Positions 9,393 to 17,640 of a DNA stretch of 64,000 nt are shown here, piece after piece. Numbering within the stretch: the first letter of the stretch is position 1; the number at the start of each line of letters is the position of its first letter. Location: the NCBI RefSeq assembly GCF_020217465.1, contig NZ_CP084115.1, forward strand, positions 1,116,001 through 1,180,000, read 5' to 3'. Position numbers and translations under genes: made by a program. The DNA comes from Cobetia amphilecti. GTDB taxonomy: Bacteria; Pseudomonadota; Gammaproteobacteria; Pseudomonadales; Halomonadaceae. Below the pieces are notes generated by a model. It ran no database searches. It saw nothing but the letters and a program-made list of their open reading frames with translations, and was not told the DNA's origin.

Positions 9393-10439
9393 TCACAGCA
9401 GGCCGCTGGCGCGCTCGCCTACCAAGGGCATCAGGAAGCGTTCCCGCTGCCAGTCCTCATCCTGATCGAGCGCCACCAGATGCAGCAGTTTGGTGAAGGC
9501 CGCTTCCAGCGTCATGTCGTCGCCTGACAGCACGCCGACAGTGGCCAGGCCTGCGCCGGCCGCATAGTGGCCGATGGTGACCGGCCCGTGCGGACATTGG
9601 CTGATACCGGCCAGCAGCTTGCCTTCGCCACGCGCATCGGCCAATACCCCCAAAAGCTCGCCGTCTTCCGGCAGATTGCCGCTGCCCCACAGCTCCAGCA
9701 CGGCGCCCTTGACCTCGGGGCGCATCAACTGCACACGCACGCTCTTGGCGCTGATGCCGGGGTAGAGCGGCAGGCGAATGATGCTGTCCTTGCCGAGGCG
9801 GGCATAGTCGGGCAGCTCGAAGGCGGGGCCTTGATCATCCATCAGGCGGCCGGGGTAGAGCACGGCGCGGTCATCGACCCATTCGCCCAGCAGCGGCGCA
9901 TTGGGCGTGGTGAAGCCGCGGTGGTCCTGGGTGTACCACTTGCGGGTGCACACGCCACGCAGCAGCTGCCCGCCGAAGGCGACCACGACTTCATTGAGGG
10001 TCGGCTGGGCGGCGGCGGTGAGTGCCAGTTCGACATTGCCCAGCGCGTCACTGTGCTCGGCTTCCAGCGGCAACTGTGCGCCACTGACGATCACCGGGCG
10101 CGCGGTGCCCTTGAGCTGGAAGGCGAGGCTGGAGGCCGTCCAGGCCAGGGTGTCGGTGCCCTGCAGGACGACGAAGCCATCGAAGCTGTCGTAGGCGTCC
10201 GCGATCTGGCTGGCGATGGTGTGCCAGTCCGCCGGTGTCGCGGAGGAGGAGTCGATCAGCTGTGGAAACTCGCGCAGGGTGAAGGCGGGCAGACGGCCAC
10301 GACGGCTGGGGGGCAGTTGTTCCAGTGCTGCGCGCAGACGTGTATCGAAGTCACCGGCAGGTACCAGTCCTTGTTCACTTTCCACCATGCCCAGGGTTCC
10401 GCCGGTATACAGCACCAGGATGTGTGTCTCGGGAGTCAT
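9393..10439 (-). CDS. ansA: Type I (cytoplasmic) L-asparaginase
   Basis: Hydrolyses L-asparagine to aspartate and ammonia. Residues 12-15 (TGGT) hold the first catalytic threonine. The second motif is LQGTDTLAW (about 92-100), with Thr95 and Asp96 as expected. PVIVSGAQLPL and LRGVCTRKW follow. No signal peptide, so the cytoplasmic type. In E. coli AnsA the second motif is HGTDTMAY; here His is replaced by Gln93. ATG at 10439 is preferred over the in-frame GTG at 10448 because AGGTGG lies five bases before the ATG. 348 residues, close to the usual 338. It follows pcp in the same direction across a 102-base gap that holds a small hairpin. Confidence 0.9.
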   Translation of the reverse strand: MTPETHILVLYTGGTLGMVESEQGLVPAGDFDTRLRAALEQLPPSRRGRLPAFTLREFPQLIDSSSATPADWHTIASQIADAYDSFDGFVVLQGTDTLAWTASSLAFQLKGTARPVIVSGAQLPLEAEHSDALGNVELALTAAAQPTLNEVVVAFGGQLLRGVCTRKWYTQDHRGFTTPNAPLLGEWVDDRAVLYPGRLMDDQGPAFELPDYARLGKDSIIRLPLYPGISAKSVRVQLMRPEVKGAVLELWGSGNLPEDGELLGVLADARGEGKLLAGISQCPHGPVTIGHYAAGAGLATVGVLSGDDMTLEAAFTKLLHLVALDQDEDWQRERFLMPLVGERASGLL

Positions 10440-10463
10440 CGTGTCCACCTGCCAGAAATGGGA

Positions 10464-10491
10464 AAGCCGGCATTGTAACGCATGCCGGCTT
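10464..10491. terminator. Hairpin between pcp and ansA (weak terminator or attenuator)
   Basis: A perfect 10-bp stem (AAGCCGGCAT and its complement) with an 8-base loop sits between the pcp stop and the asparaginase start. On the minus strand it is followed by only a short pyrimidine run, so it may reduce rather than end read-through. Confidence 0.45.
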
Positions 10492-10541
10492 GCAGGGGAG
10501 CTGTCGGAGTCGGGCGTTCAGCCGCGACGCGATGGTGGCGC

Positions 10542-11201
10542 TCAGCTGATATTGCCACCGCCGATGCGTGCATCCTTCTGATGGGACATGGCGCTGACGC
10601 ACATCACCCGTACGCCTTCGAGCATGCTTTCAAGACTCATGGTCGGCAGGCGGCCATCGACACTCTGCTCGGGCAGCGCCGGGATATGCACGAAGCCGGA
10701 GCGGATGGGGCTATCCGCCAGATGACGCTGCACCCCATAGAACAGGTGGTTGCAGACGAAGGTGCCTGCCGTGTAGGAGACGCTGGCGGGAAGGCCCGCC
10801 GCCTGGAGGTCGTTGACCATCGCCTTGATCGGCAAGGTGGTGAAACAGCCATCCGGGCCGTCGGCCTCGATGGGCTCATCCACCGGCTGGTGGCCGCCGT
10901 TGTCCTTGATGCGATAGTCATCCAGGTTGATGGCGACACGCTCCGGCGTGATGGCGCTGCGACCGCTGGCCTGGCCGAGCATGATCACGGTGTCAGGGGC
11001 GTGCTCGCCGATGGCCTTGATGACGCTGTCAATCGCGGCGTAGCGTGTCACCGGCACCCGGCAGGTGATGATCTCGAAGCGCTCATCGGGCTGGTCGTGC
11101 ATGGCCAGTGTCTGACCGTCCAGTTGTTCGATGATCTTGAGGGCGGGATTGACGCTATCCGTGCCGAAGGGCTCGAAGCCGCAGAGTAGCAGACGACGCA
11201 T
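10542..11201 (-). CDS. pcp: Pyroglutamyl-peptidase I (pyrrolidone-carboxylate peptidase)
   Basis: Cysteine peptidase (family C15) that removes N-terminal pyroglutamate (5-oxoproline) from peptides in the cytoplasm. The start LLLCGFEPFG is the family signature. The catalytic triad is visible as Glu87 in ITPERVAIN, Cys150 in AGTFVCNHLFYG and His172 in GFVHIPALPEQ. 219 residues, the normal size. ATG at 11201 has AAGGA eight bases upstream; a longer frame to 11240 adds an unsupported tail. It lies 76 bases downstream of DUF979, which with DUF969 forms a putative 5-oxoproline transporter, so peptide cleavage and 5-oxoproline movement appear to be grouped. Confidence 0.95.
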   Translation of the reverse strand: MRRLLLCGFEPFGTDSVNPALKIIEQLDGQTLAMHDQPDERFEIITCRVPVTRYAAIDSVIKAIGEHAPDTVIMLGQASGRSAITPERVAINLDDYRIKDNGGHQPVDEPIEADGPDGCFTTLPIKAMVNDLQAAGLPASVSYTAGTFVCNHLFYGVQRHLADSPIRSGFVHIPALPEQSVDGRLPTMSLESMLEGVRVMCVSAMSHQKDARIGGGNIS

Positions 11202-11277
11202 GATGAAATTCCTTGGCTGGCATCGATCACCGCTGGTCACGGCTGGCGGTGATCGATGCGCGGGTAAGAGTGGGAGA

Positions 11278-12189
11278 TCAGAAGGCCAGCAGCAGCATCA
11301 GGCTGATGTTGGCGGCCAGCATGACCAGCGCAGGCAGTATCTGTGCGCGAATGATGTGGTAGCGGTCATCCAGTTCCAGCAGGGCGGCCGGCACGATGTT
11401 GAAGTTGGCGGCCATCGGCGTCATCAGTGTGCCGCAGTAGCCGGACAGCATGCCCAGCACGCCGACGATGGCCGGGTTGCCGCCATGCAGCGCGATGACC
11501 AGCGGATAGCCGATACCGGAGGTGATGACCGCAAAGGCCGCGAAGCCGTTGCCCATCAGCATGGTGAACACGGCCATGCCGACGCAGTAGGCAATCACGC
11601 AGGCGATCAGGCTGGTATCCGGCACCACGCTCGAGACCAGCCCGGCGATGGTCTGGCCGACGCCGGCCTGATCGAACAGCAGGCCAAGCGCGGCCAGGAA
11701 TTGCGGCAGGATGGCGGCCCAGCCGATGGCATCGGCCAGGCGGCGACCTTCCTGCATGCCGGTCGCCGAGCTCTCGCGCAGCAGCAGCAGTGCCACGGCA
11801 AAGGCCAGTACCGTCGCGACGCCAAGGCCGACCAGCGCACTCTGACCTGTCGTGAGGGTGTAAAGGAAGGTGCCGACCGGAATCACCAGCGCGGGGATGA
11901 ACAGGCGCGACCCGAGACGCTTGCGGCGCGCCTGACGCGCCTCATCGCTCAACTGGCCGTAGTTGCCGAACCCGAGCTGGCCGGTGGCGGCCAGCAGGGC
12001 CAGCGCCAGCATGGCAAGTCCGACCACGACATCGGGCAGCCACTGGCCAAATGCCAGGCTGATGCCGAAGATCATCCAGAAGGCAGTGGTGCCGAGTCTG
12101 CGCGGATGATCACGATCGGTGAGCGTCAAGACGGCAAAGGCCATGATGGCGAAGCCGGTAATCAGGTAGAGAGCGTCGATACCGTTCAT
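11278..12189 (-). CDS. DUF979 membrane protein, putative 5-oxoproline transporter subunit
   Basis: Integral membrane protein of 303 residues with about nine hydrophobic segments from residue 4 onward (NGIDALYLITGFAIMAFAVL and so on). A conserved-looking central stretch reads MLSGYCGTLMTPMAANFN near the C-terminus. DUF979 proteins are almost always paired with DUF969 and next to pcp; current naming treats the pair as a putative 5-oxoproline transporter, which I adopt as a family-based inference. The start ATG overlaps the DUF969 stop by four bases, so the two subunits should be made in fixed ratio. Confidence 0.82.
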   Translation of the reverse strand: MNGIDALYLITGFAIMAFAVLTLTDRDHPRRLGTTAFWMIFGISLAFGQWLPDVVVGLAMLALALLAATGQLGFGNYGQLSDEARQARRKRLGSRLFIPALVIPVGTFLYTLTTGQSALVGLGVATVLAFAVALLLLRESSATGMQEGRRLADAIGWAAILPQFLAALGLLFDQAGVGQTIAGLVSSVVPDTSLIACVIAYCVGMAVFTMLMGNGFAAFAVITSGIGYPLVIALHGGNPAIVGVLGMLSGYCGTLMTPMAANFNIVPAALLELDDRYHIIRAQILPALVMLAANISLMLLLAF

Positions 12190-12959
12190 GAGTGGCTCTC
12201 CGTCGCAGAAGTGGTGAAGGTGTCCTTGCCTGGTGTCGCGTTGGCCTGGCCGGAGGGCTGGGGGTATTCCTCGCGCAGCAGCTGTTGTTCACGGCGAATG
12301 CGCGCGTCCAGCCGGCGGCAGAGCACGAAGACCACCACCAGTGACACCAGCGCGGTGGGAATGGCATACATTGCCATGTCGGCCAGGCTGACGCTGGCGC
12401 CACTCTTGTCGAGCACGCTCTTGATCAGCAACAACCCGCCAGAAGCCACGAAGATCAGCTGGCTGAAGAAGTTGCCGAAGTTCTCGCTGACGGCATTCAG
12501 AACGCGGATGCGTTGGCTCAGGGCCTTGAAGCGTGGCGAGCTCAGCGCCTCTTCGGGGAGATCACGTTCGGCGGCGCCGACTGACATCGGGGCGACCAGC
12601 GGTCGGATCATCGCCGGGTGACCACCGAGCTGCAGGCCGAAGGCATTGGTCGCCTTGCGCAGCACCAGGTAGCTGAAGGAGATGCGCCCGGCGCTGGCGG
12701 CTCGCAGTTTCTGGACCAGATGTTCGGCCTGATCGCGCAGTCCATTGCGCTCGAGCAGCCCGATCACCGGCAGGGTGATGATGAACAGCGAGACGGCGCG
12801 GTTGTCGGTAAAGGCCTGACCGAGCGCGGCGAGAATTTCAGTGGGGGACATGCCGGCCACCAGGCCGGAGGAGAAACCTGCCACCAGCACCACCAGCAGC
12901 GCATTGAGGCGCAGTGCCAGGCCGATGACGATGATGGCTACGCCGATCAATGACAGCAT
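12186..12959 (-). CDS. DUF969 membrane protein, putative 5-oxoproline transporter subunit
   Basis: First gene of the DUF969-DUF979-pcp(-ansA) unit. 257 residues, about six membrane segments, starting MLSLIGVAIIVIGLALRL, with GGHPAMIRPLVAPMS in the middle. ATG at 12959 has GGGAG eight bases upstream and starts directly with the first helix. A longer frame to 13112 would translate the operator-like repeats and has no ribosome site, so I reject it. Substrate assignment rests on family naming and on pcp next door, not on a residue I can see. Confidence 0.82.
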   Translation of the reverse strand: MLSLIGVAIIVIGLALRLNALLVVLVAGFSSGLVAGMSPTEILAALGQAFTDNRAVSLFIITLPVIGLLERNGLRDQAEHLVQKLRAASAGRISFSYLVLRKATNAFGLQLGGHPAMIRPLVAPMSVGAAERDLPEEALSSPRFKALSQRIRVLNAVSENFGNFFSQLIFVASGGLLLIKSVLDKSGASVSLADMAMYAIPTALVSLVVVFVLCRRLDARIRREQQLLREEYPQPSGQANATPGKDTFTTSATESHS

Positions 12960-13064
12960 GAGGTGTCTCCCGAGCCGGGGGAGGACAATCGAATCCTTTC
13001 GAAGGACATGAGCATGTGCCTCTGGGTGTGAGATTGTTGTTATGAGGGTCTCGTTGCGAAGCAG

Positions 13065-13149
13065 GTCGAACATTGCCTGGCTGTTCGAAACATTGCCGAG
13101 CAGTTCGAACATGGCAGTGCCGTTCGAACATGGCAGGGCGCAATGTTCG
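13065..13149. promoter_or_regulatory. Iterated TTCGAACAT operator-like array upstream of the DUF969 operon
   Basis: Four direct copies of a GTTCGAACATGGC-like element have their TCGAA cores at 13066, 13085, 13105 and 13124, a spacing of 19-20 bases or about two helical turns. A fifth, inverted copy (GCAATGTTCG) lies at 13140-13149. The core TTCGAA is itself palindromic. The array ends about 105 bases before the DUF969 start in the divergent-side gap. Spacing by whole helical turns is what cooperative repressor or activator binding would need; the binding protein is unknown. Confidence 0.6.
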
Positions 13150-13327
13150 TTGCTTTACAACGAGAACTCAGAGGGTAGAGCGACACCAGAGGAATCCAAA
13201 TGAGACATTCGGAATATATAAATTTCAACGACATATAGTATCGGTAAAATCTATCATCCAGGCATGAATGACAGATAATATTGATGCCTTGGTGGGGCCT
13301 TGCCTCACCCCTTGAGGGGAGAAGATG

Positions 13328-14527
13328 TCAGCCATCGACCACTTCGGCGCTGCCATCCTCGCGCAGGCAGATACGGCGACGCCTGCCGACCTGGAAGCCA
13401 AGCATGGCGGCGCTCAGCAGGATCAGCGCGAACAGCGACGCGATCACGCGCAGGTCGGCCGTGATTTCCAGCAGAATGCCGACGGCGAGTGGCCCGAGGG
13501 CGGCCAGCATGTAGCCGGTGCCTTGTGCCATGCCGGAGAGGGCGCCCGCCAGACGTGCATCGGAGGTGCGCAGCACCAGCAGCGTCAATGCCATCGAGAA
13601 GCTGCCCCCCTGGCCGAAACCGAGCAGCACGGCGAACAGCCAGCGCAGTGACAGCGGCCCAATCATCAGTCCCAGCAGGCCGATGGCGGTACAGGACAAC
13701 AGCAGCAGGATGGCGGGGCGCTGGTCGCGCCCCATGCGGCCGATCACGGGGGCCAGCAGGGCGGTGAGCACCTGTGCCATCACCGAGGCGGCCATCAGCC
13801 AGCCGGATTCGATATCGCTCAGACCGCGTTGCTGGAGCAGGAAAGGCAGCCAGCCAAAGACGATATAGGCCAGGGAAGACTGGCAGCCCATGAAGAAGGT
13901 GACCTGGCGGGCCAGCGGCAGGTGCCACAGGCGGGGGGTGGCCTGCTGTTGGCTGGTCATCTTCTCTGGCCACGGGTGGGGCATGCTCAGGCGCCAGGCG
14001 GGAAGCGCGATCACCACAAGCAGCGCCCAGCAGGCCAATGAGGCTTGCCAGCTGTCGAGAAGATTGGCCAGTGGCACGCTGAGTCCCGCGGCCAGCGCCG
14101 CACCAAGACATAGCGCCATGGTGTAAACGCCGGTGAACAGGTCGGCTCGCTCAGGATGCTCACGCTTGACGATGGCGGGCAGCAGGGTGCCGGCGACGCC
14201 GATGCTGCCGCCACATAACAGGGTGCCGAGATACAGCAGCAGCGCCATGTCACTGGCCCGCAACCACAGGGCGATGCCGAGAGTGACCAGGGCAAGGCTG
14301 AGGGTGCGCTCTACCCCCAGGCGGCGGGCCAGGCGCGGTGCCAGTGGGGCGAAGAGCCCCAGGCAGACGACGGGCAGTGTGGTGAGAAGGCCTGCTGCCA
14401 GCGTGCTCAGTCCCAGGTCCTGGGTGATGCGATCCAGCAGGGGCGCCAGGGATGACAGCGCCGGACGCAGGTTCAGGGCGACCAGAATCAGGATGAGCAG
14501 GAAAAGGGATGCTGGCATTCGGCGCAT
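13328..14527 (-). CDS. CynX/NimT-type major facilitator transporter
   Basis: A 12-helix MFS permease of 399 residues. The opening ALNLRPALSSLAPLL and the spacing of later segments are typical of the CynX (cyanate) / NimT (2-nitroimidazole) subgroup. No cyanase or nitroreductase lies beside it, so the substrate is open. The end GRRRRICLREDGSAEVVDG is a cytoplasmic tail. It stands alone on the minus strand, 213 bases after the preceding hypothetical gene, separated by a perfect 30-bp palindrome. Confidence 0.82.
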   Translation of the reverse strand: MRRMPASLFLLILILVALNLRPALSSLAPLLDRITQDLGLSTLAAGLLTTLPVVCLGLFAPLAPRLARRLGVERTLSLALVTLGIALWLRASDMALLLYLGTLLCGGSIGVAGTLLPAIVKREHPERADLFTGVYTMALCLGAALAAGLSVPLANLLDSWQASLACWALLVVIALPAWRLSMPHPWPEKMTSQQQATPRLWHLPLARQVTFFMGCQSSLAYIVFGWLPFLLQQRGLSDIESGWLMAASVMAQVLTALLAPVIGRMGRDQRPAILLLLSCTAIGLLGLMIGPLSLRWLFAVLLGFGQGGSFSMALTLLVLRTSDARLAGALSGMAQGTGYMLAALGPLAVGILLEITADLRVIASLFALILLSAAMLGFQVGRRRRICLREDGSAEVVDG

Positions 14528-14580
14528 GAGGAAACCTGAACGAGAGGACAGGTCTGTGAGAATACCGGCATATGCTCAAG

Positions 14581-14610
14581 CTGTCTTGCCGCGAGCTGTC
14601 TTGCCGCGAG
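14581..14610. repeat. Two perfect tandem copies of a 15-bp unit
   Basis: CTGTCTTGCCGCGAG is repeated exactly at 14581-14595 and 14596-14610 in the non-coding gap upstream of the CynX-like gene. It looks like a recent slippage duplication. Confidence 0.8.
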
Positions 14611-14640
14611 CCGTTCTTCCTCGAACCGGGCCCTGGACGG

Positions 14641-14670
14641 CAGAACGCTCGGCAATTGCCGAGCGTTCTG
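14641..14670. other. Perfect 30-bp palindrome
   Basis: CAGAACGCTCGGCAA is followed immediately by its exact reverse complement. As RNA it would fold with an AATT loop and a 13-bp stem. No T-run follows on either strand, so it is a poor classical terminator. It lies between two minus-strand genes and may be an operator, an mRNA-stabilising hairpin or a factor-assisted terminator. Confidence 0.7.
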
Positions 14671-14740
14671 TCTCAATGCGCCTTTCTCGATACATCTGTC
14701 CTGGCTCAATGTCCCCGTCGTGATGCGCCGCTCCTGTGCC

Positions 14741-15355
14741 TCAGTACTTGGGCTCCAGCTCCAGCTCGCGTGTCGGGCTGTCGATCCTGCGTGCTGCCGC
14801 GCGTTGACGCGTCGTGGCGCCGTCGGCATGCACATCGTGGCCGCGGGGAGCGACATTGCGCCATGCGGGCGTCTTCTGCAGGCGCTCGGCATTGGCGCGT
14901 GCCGTATTGGAGACTGGCTGGCGACTCGCCTTGGCGCGAATCAGGGTCATGTCCTCAGTGCTCAGCAGCATGCCCTGGGGCGTGCGCTCCAGCACGAGGT
15001 GGCCGCGGAAGTGCCAGCAGCGCATGGGGGTATGCGCGACACGATAGCGATGGCCAGCCACCTCCAGCGAGATGGCCTCCTTCGGCTGGCAGCCAAGGGG
15101 ATGCAGAGTCACTTCCTCCAGCAGCACCAGACGATTGAAGTCGTCCGGCTGAAGCACCTGATTGCCATCATGCATGCGCACCGGAAAGGCATGGTTGTCA
15201 CGCTGCAGCTCACGCCGCTTGTGACTGACGCTGCCGCTGCCTTCCACGATGCCGGCACCACACACATGCACGAGCTCGCCATCAATCTGTTTGATGACGA
15301 GCACCTCGACGTGGCGCTGCTTGAAAAGATGATCACGCAGTGAGCGTAATGGCAT
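14741..15355 (-). CDS. Uncharacterised protein with basic C-terminus
   Basis: I do not recognise this family. 204 residues, no signal peptide or membrane segment. The first 130 residues look like a small beta-rich domain (HVEVLVIKQIDGELVHVC, HRYRVAHTPMRCWHFRGHLVL); from about 150 the chain is Arg/Ala-rich and probably disordered. ATG at 15355 is chosen because GAGGA lies about nine bases upstream; an in-frame ATG at 15370 has no ribosome site. Isolated gene, with third-position GC like its neighbours, so probably a genuine lineage-specific gene. Confidence 0.6.
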   Translation of the reverse strand: MPLRSLRDHLFKQRHVEVLVIKQIDGELVHVCGAGIVEGSGSVSHKRRELQRDNHAFPVRMHDGNQVLQPDDFNRLVLLEEVTLHPLGCQPKEAISLEVAGHRYRVAHTPMRCWHFRGHLVLERTPQGMLLSTEDMTLIRAKASRQPVSNTARANAERLQKTPAWRNVAPRGHDVHADGATTRQRAAARRIDSPTRELELEPKY

Positions 15356-15605
15356 GGCTGAAATCCTCATCTACACCATCCGTTGGCTGAGTATATCCGT
15401 CAGAGCCCGAGTCATCTCTCTGACCGACAGGCGCTTCCATGCTGCCTGCCAAGTGATATCTCGCGCTGATAGCCACATCATACGCCGTTTGTGAGCATTT
15501 TTCCCGAATCAAGCACCAGTCTGGGGATAAACCATCTTGTCAGGACGCGGCTTCATGACGCCTCTGTCAGCCAGATGACTGAGAACACTGCCTACCCTTG
15601 TCGGG

Positions 15606-16220
15606 TCACTCGTACTTGCCCAGCACGGCCCGGCAGATATCAGCGAAATTGCGTGCTTCCGGCGGGTGTTCCAGATCGAGCCCTAAGGCCTTGCCGACGC
15701 GGGAGGCGGCGACCAGTCCGCGCACGCTGAGCTTGCCATCGTCGCCCTGCTCGGTCACTAGCAGGTGGGATTCGCCGCTCTGACGCAGTGTCTCGACCAG
15801 GTCCCCGACGCGGGCGCGCTTGAGCACGGCGAGAGGAATGCCCTGCAGCTCCGCGCGGGGTATCTGCACCATGTCGGTAGTGACTTCGTCGCGCTGAACA
15901 TTGAAGCGGGTCATGGCACGCATCACGACTCGGCCGCCCTGCAGCTCACGCGAGGTCACCACGCCGGTGAAGGTGCCATCATGATCGTGGACCAGCAGCA
16001 GACGCACCCCCGCCTGTTTCATGGTCGCCAGTGCCTGACCGATGGAGGCGCTGCCCTGAATGCTGCGACCGGCGGTGACGGCAAAGTCCGTCACCAGCTC
16101 ACTGGCCGGGCTATCCATGGTGATGTCGCCGATCGGCTGCAAAGGCAGACGAGCGGAGGTGACATGAGAGAGCGTTTCGACGTCGAGGGTATGGTAAGCC
16201 GACGGTGCAATGGCATTCAT
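15606..16220 (-). CDS. CBS-domain protein
   Basis: 204 residues, soluble. Two CBS motifs can be read: the first about 45-105 (QALATMKQAGVRLLLVHDHDGTFTGVVTSREL), the second about 130-185 (VLKRARVGDLVETLRQSGESHLLVTEQ ending in LRGLV-like sequence). CBS pairs bind adenosyl ligands such as AMP, ATP or SAM and act as regulatory modules. No catalytic domain is attached. Start ATG has AGGAG about nine bases upstream. Partner unknown. Confidence 0.78.
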   Translation of the reverse strand: MNAIAPSAYHTLDVETLSHVTSARLPLQPIGDITMDSPASELVTDFAVTAGRSIQGSASIGQALATMKQAGVRLLLVHDHDGTFTGVVTSRELQGGRVVMRAMTRFNVQRDEVTTDMVQIPRAELQGIPLAVLKRARVGDLVETLRQSGESHLLVTEQGDDGKLSVRGLVAASRVGKALGLDLEHPPEARNFADICRAVLGKYE

Positions 16221-16560
16221 GGACTGACTCCTGTAATCAGATGACGAGCATGTTCTGCGTACTGTGAGTCAGGCGAGGGCCAGGAGTTTCCTGCACGATG
16301 GGTAACCTCAGGTTGCTACTGTCGCAACAGTGACAGGATTTTCGGTCTGTCGGGTCAATATTCGTCGCTATCTGTGCGAGATGGGAAATGGATAGATTCC
16401 ATTTAGGAAACAAAGGCCCCGGCAGGCCGGTACTGGCATGAGCCAGCAGTTTTCTTGCCCCTGACAGCAATGATGCCAACTGCACGAGGCGAGTGGGCAT
16501 CATTGAGCCGATTCAGGGAGTTATCCCTTCATCAGGGGCTGGCGTACACGCCTGGGCGCA
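16221..16560. other. Non-coding gap with a long-loop inverted repeat
   Basis: 340 bases without a supportable gene, between two minus-strand genes. It holds CAATGATGCC (16468-16477) and its exact complement (16496-16505) around an 18-base loop, without a T-run. The half near 16300-16420 is less GC-rich and is the likely promoter region of the CBS gene; I cannot place -35/-10 boxes with confidence. Confidence 0.35.
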
Positions 16561-17061
16561 TCACACCCACTGCTTGAGGTCGCCGCGTACGGCATCCAGG
16601 AAGGTGATGAAGTCCGTCTGGTCATCGGCGTCGCAACGGTCCACCTTGCAGGCCAGCTTCATCTTGGTGCCGGCGACGATTTCGTCATACACCTCGAGCG
16701 TGAGTTTCTCGACGCTGGCATCGGCGGGTTCCTGCTCGCCAGCCAGCAGGCTGAACGTCGTCATCAGCGTGCCGCGAAGACGCGTGGTGCCGCCTTCCGC
16801 GACCACTCGACGCACCTTGAGCCAGCCTTCGCGCACCATGATCTCACCCTGCGCATCGCGTTGCTTGTAGATGGTGCGATAGCATGCATTCTCGGAGACG
16901 CCCTTGGCGGCCATGCTTTCATAGGCCTTGATCATGCGCGTCGCCATGGTGCCAGCTTCGGCGATCTTGCGGCGGGCAGCACGATGTTCACGTTCCAGGC
17001 GGTCTTGCTTGGAGAAACGCTGCCACAGGTGGAAGTCGCGTGTCAGAGTGGTCGCGTCCAT
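16561..17061 (-). CDS. Uncharacterised soluble protein, 166 residues
   Basis: Family not recognised. The first 45 residues are strongly charged and helical (RFSKQDRLEREHRAARRKI), then a compact mixed domain follows with GWLKVRRVVAEGG and TTFSLLAGEQEPADASVEKL. The tail KVDRCDADDQTDFITFLDAV holds the second of only two or three cysteines. No signal peptide or membrane helix. ATG at 17061 has a purine-rich GAGAGA upstream. Stand-alone gene divergent from the diguanylate cyclase across a 579-base gap; a shared role is possible but not shown. Confidence 0.6.
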   Translation of the reverse strand: MDATTLTRDFHLWQRFSKQDRLEREHRAARRKIAEAGTMATRMIKAYESMAAKGVSENACYRTIYKQRDAQGEIMVREGWLKVRRVVAEGGTTRLRGTLMTTFSLLAGEQEPADASVEKLTLEVYDEIVAGTKMKLACKVDRCDADDQTDFITFLDAVRGDLKQWV

Positions 17062-17640
17062 TACAGTCTCTCTTCTCTAAAAACGGCGGGGAAAAGTGGG
17101 TGACGGCTACTGCCATGTCCAGGCGCTGATGGTGTCACGAAGGCGGGCGATTGTCTGCCCGGTTCTTGCCTCAGACGTCGAGGAGGGCCCGAGGGCCAGG
17201 TGGTCTAGGTCATGCAGGCTGGCGATGAGATGTCAGCATTACCATGCTCAAGAGTACCATTGACTGGTCACGGACTTTTTCCAGCCCGGTCATCATCACG
17301 ACTGAATCTAGGGCTTAAATCTTCTCTGAACTACTCTGCAAGTCACCCACAAGGCCCACTTTGTGAGAATCTTCGACTGCTGATCCTCGAGATTGCTGAT
17401 GCTTCACGCTCAGGCTCCTGCTACGTGAGCCACGCCGCTGTGATGGGATTGCCAGTCTCGCAGGGGAGGGCGCCTGGTACACGTGAGTCACATGCTTGAC
17501 TGCGCTGCATGCCTTGAAGGATGCGCACTGGTAAGAGCTGTCACGTTTCATACAGCAGCGTGAGATAGAATAGGCAGGTAAAATCATCAGGTAGCGCGCA
17601 GCGGAGGCACACGGGAAGTGCCGTAAATGAGGAAGGAATC
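17062..17640. other. 579-base divergent intergenic region
   Basis: No gene or RNA recognised. Open frames here (for example 17212-17499) have no ribosome site, no plausible composition and no homology I can see. Base composition is lower in GC than the flanks. It must contain promoters for both the 166-residue protein and the diguanylate cyclase; TAGAAT at about 17567 is a possible -10 for the latter, without a good -35. Confidence 0.35.

Noticed and set aside
11131-12621. Plus-strand open frame of 496 codons opposite pcp, DUF979 and DUF969
   Set aside because: His/Gln/Gly-rich antisense translation over three well-supported genes.
12186-13112. Longer DUF969 start at 13112
   Set aside because: It would translate the TTCGAA repeats, lacks a ribosome site, and the helix-first start at 12959 has GGGAG.
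13328-14527. Cyanate transporter assignment (cynX)
   Set aside because: Family resemblance only; no cyanase or carbonic anhydrase gene nearby, so kept as CynX/NimT-type.
17212-17499. 95-codon open frame in the gap before the cyclase
   Set aside because: No ribosome site, no homology and lower GC than genes around.
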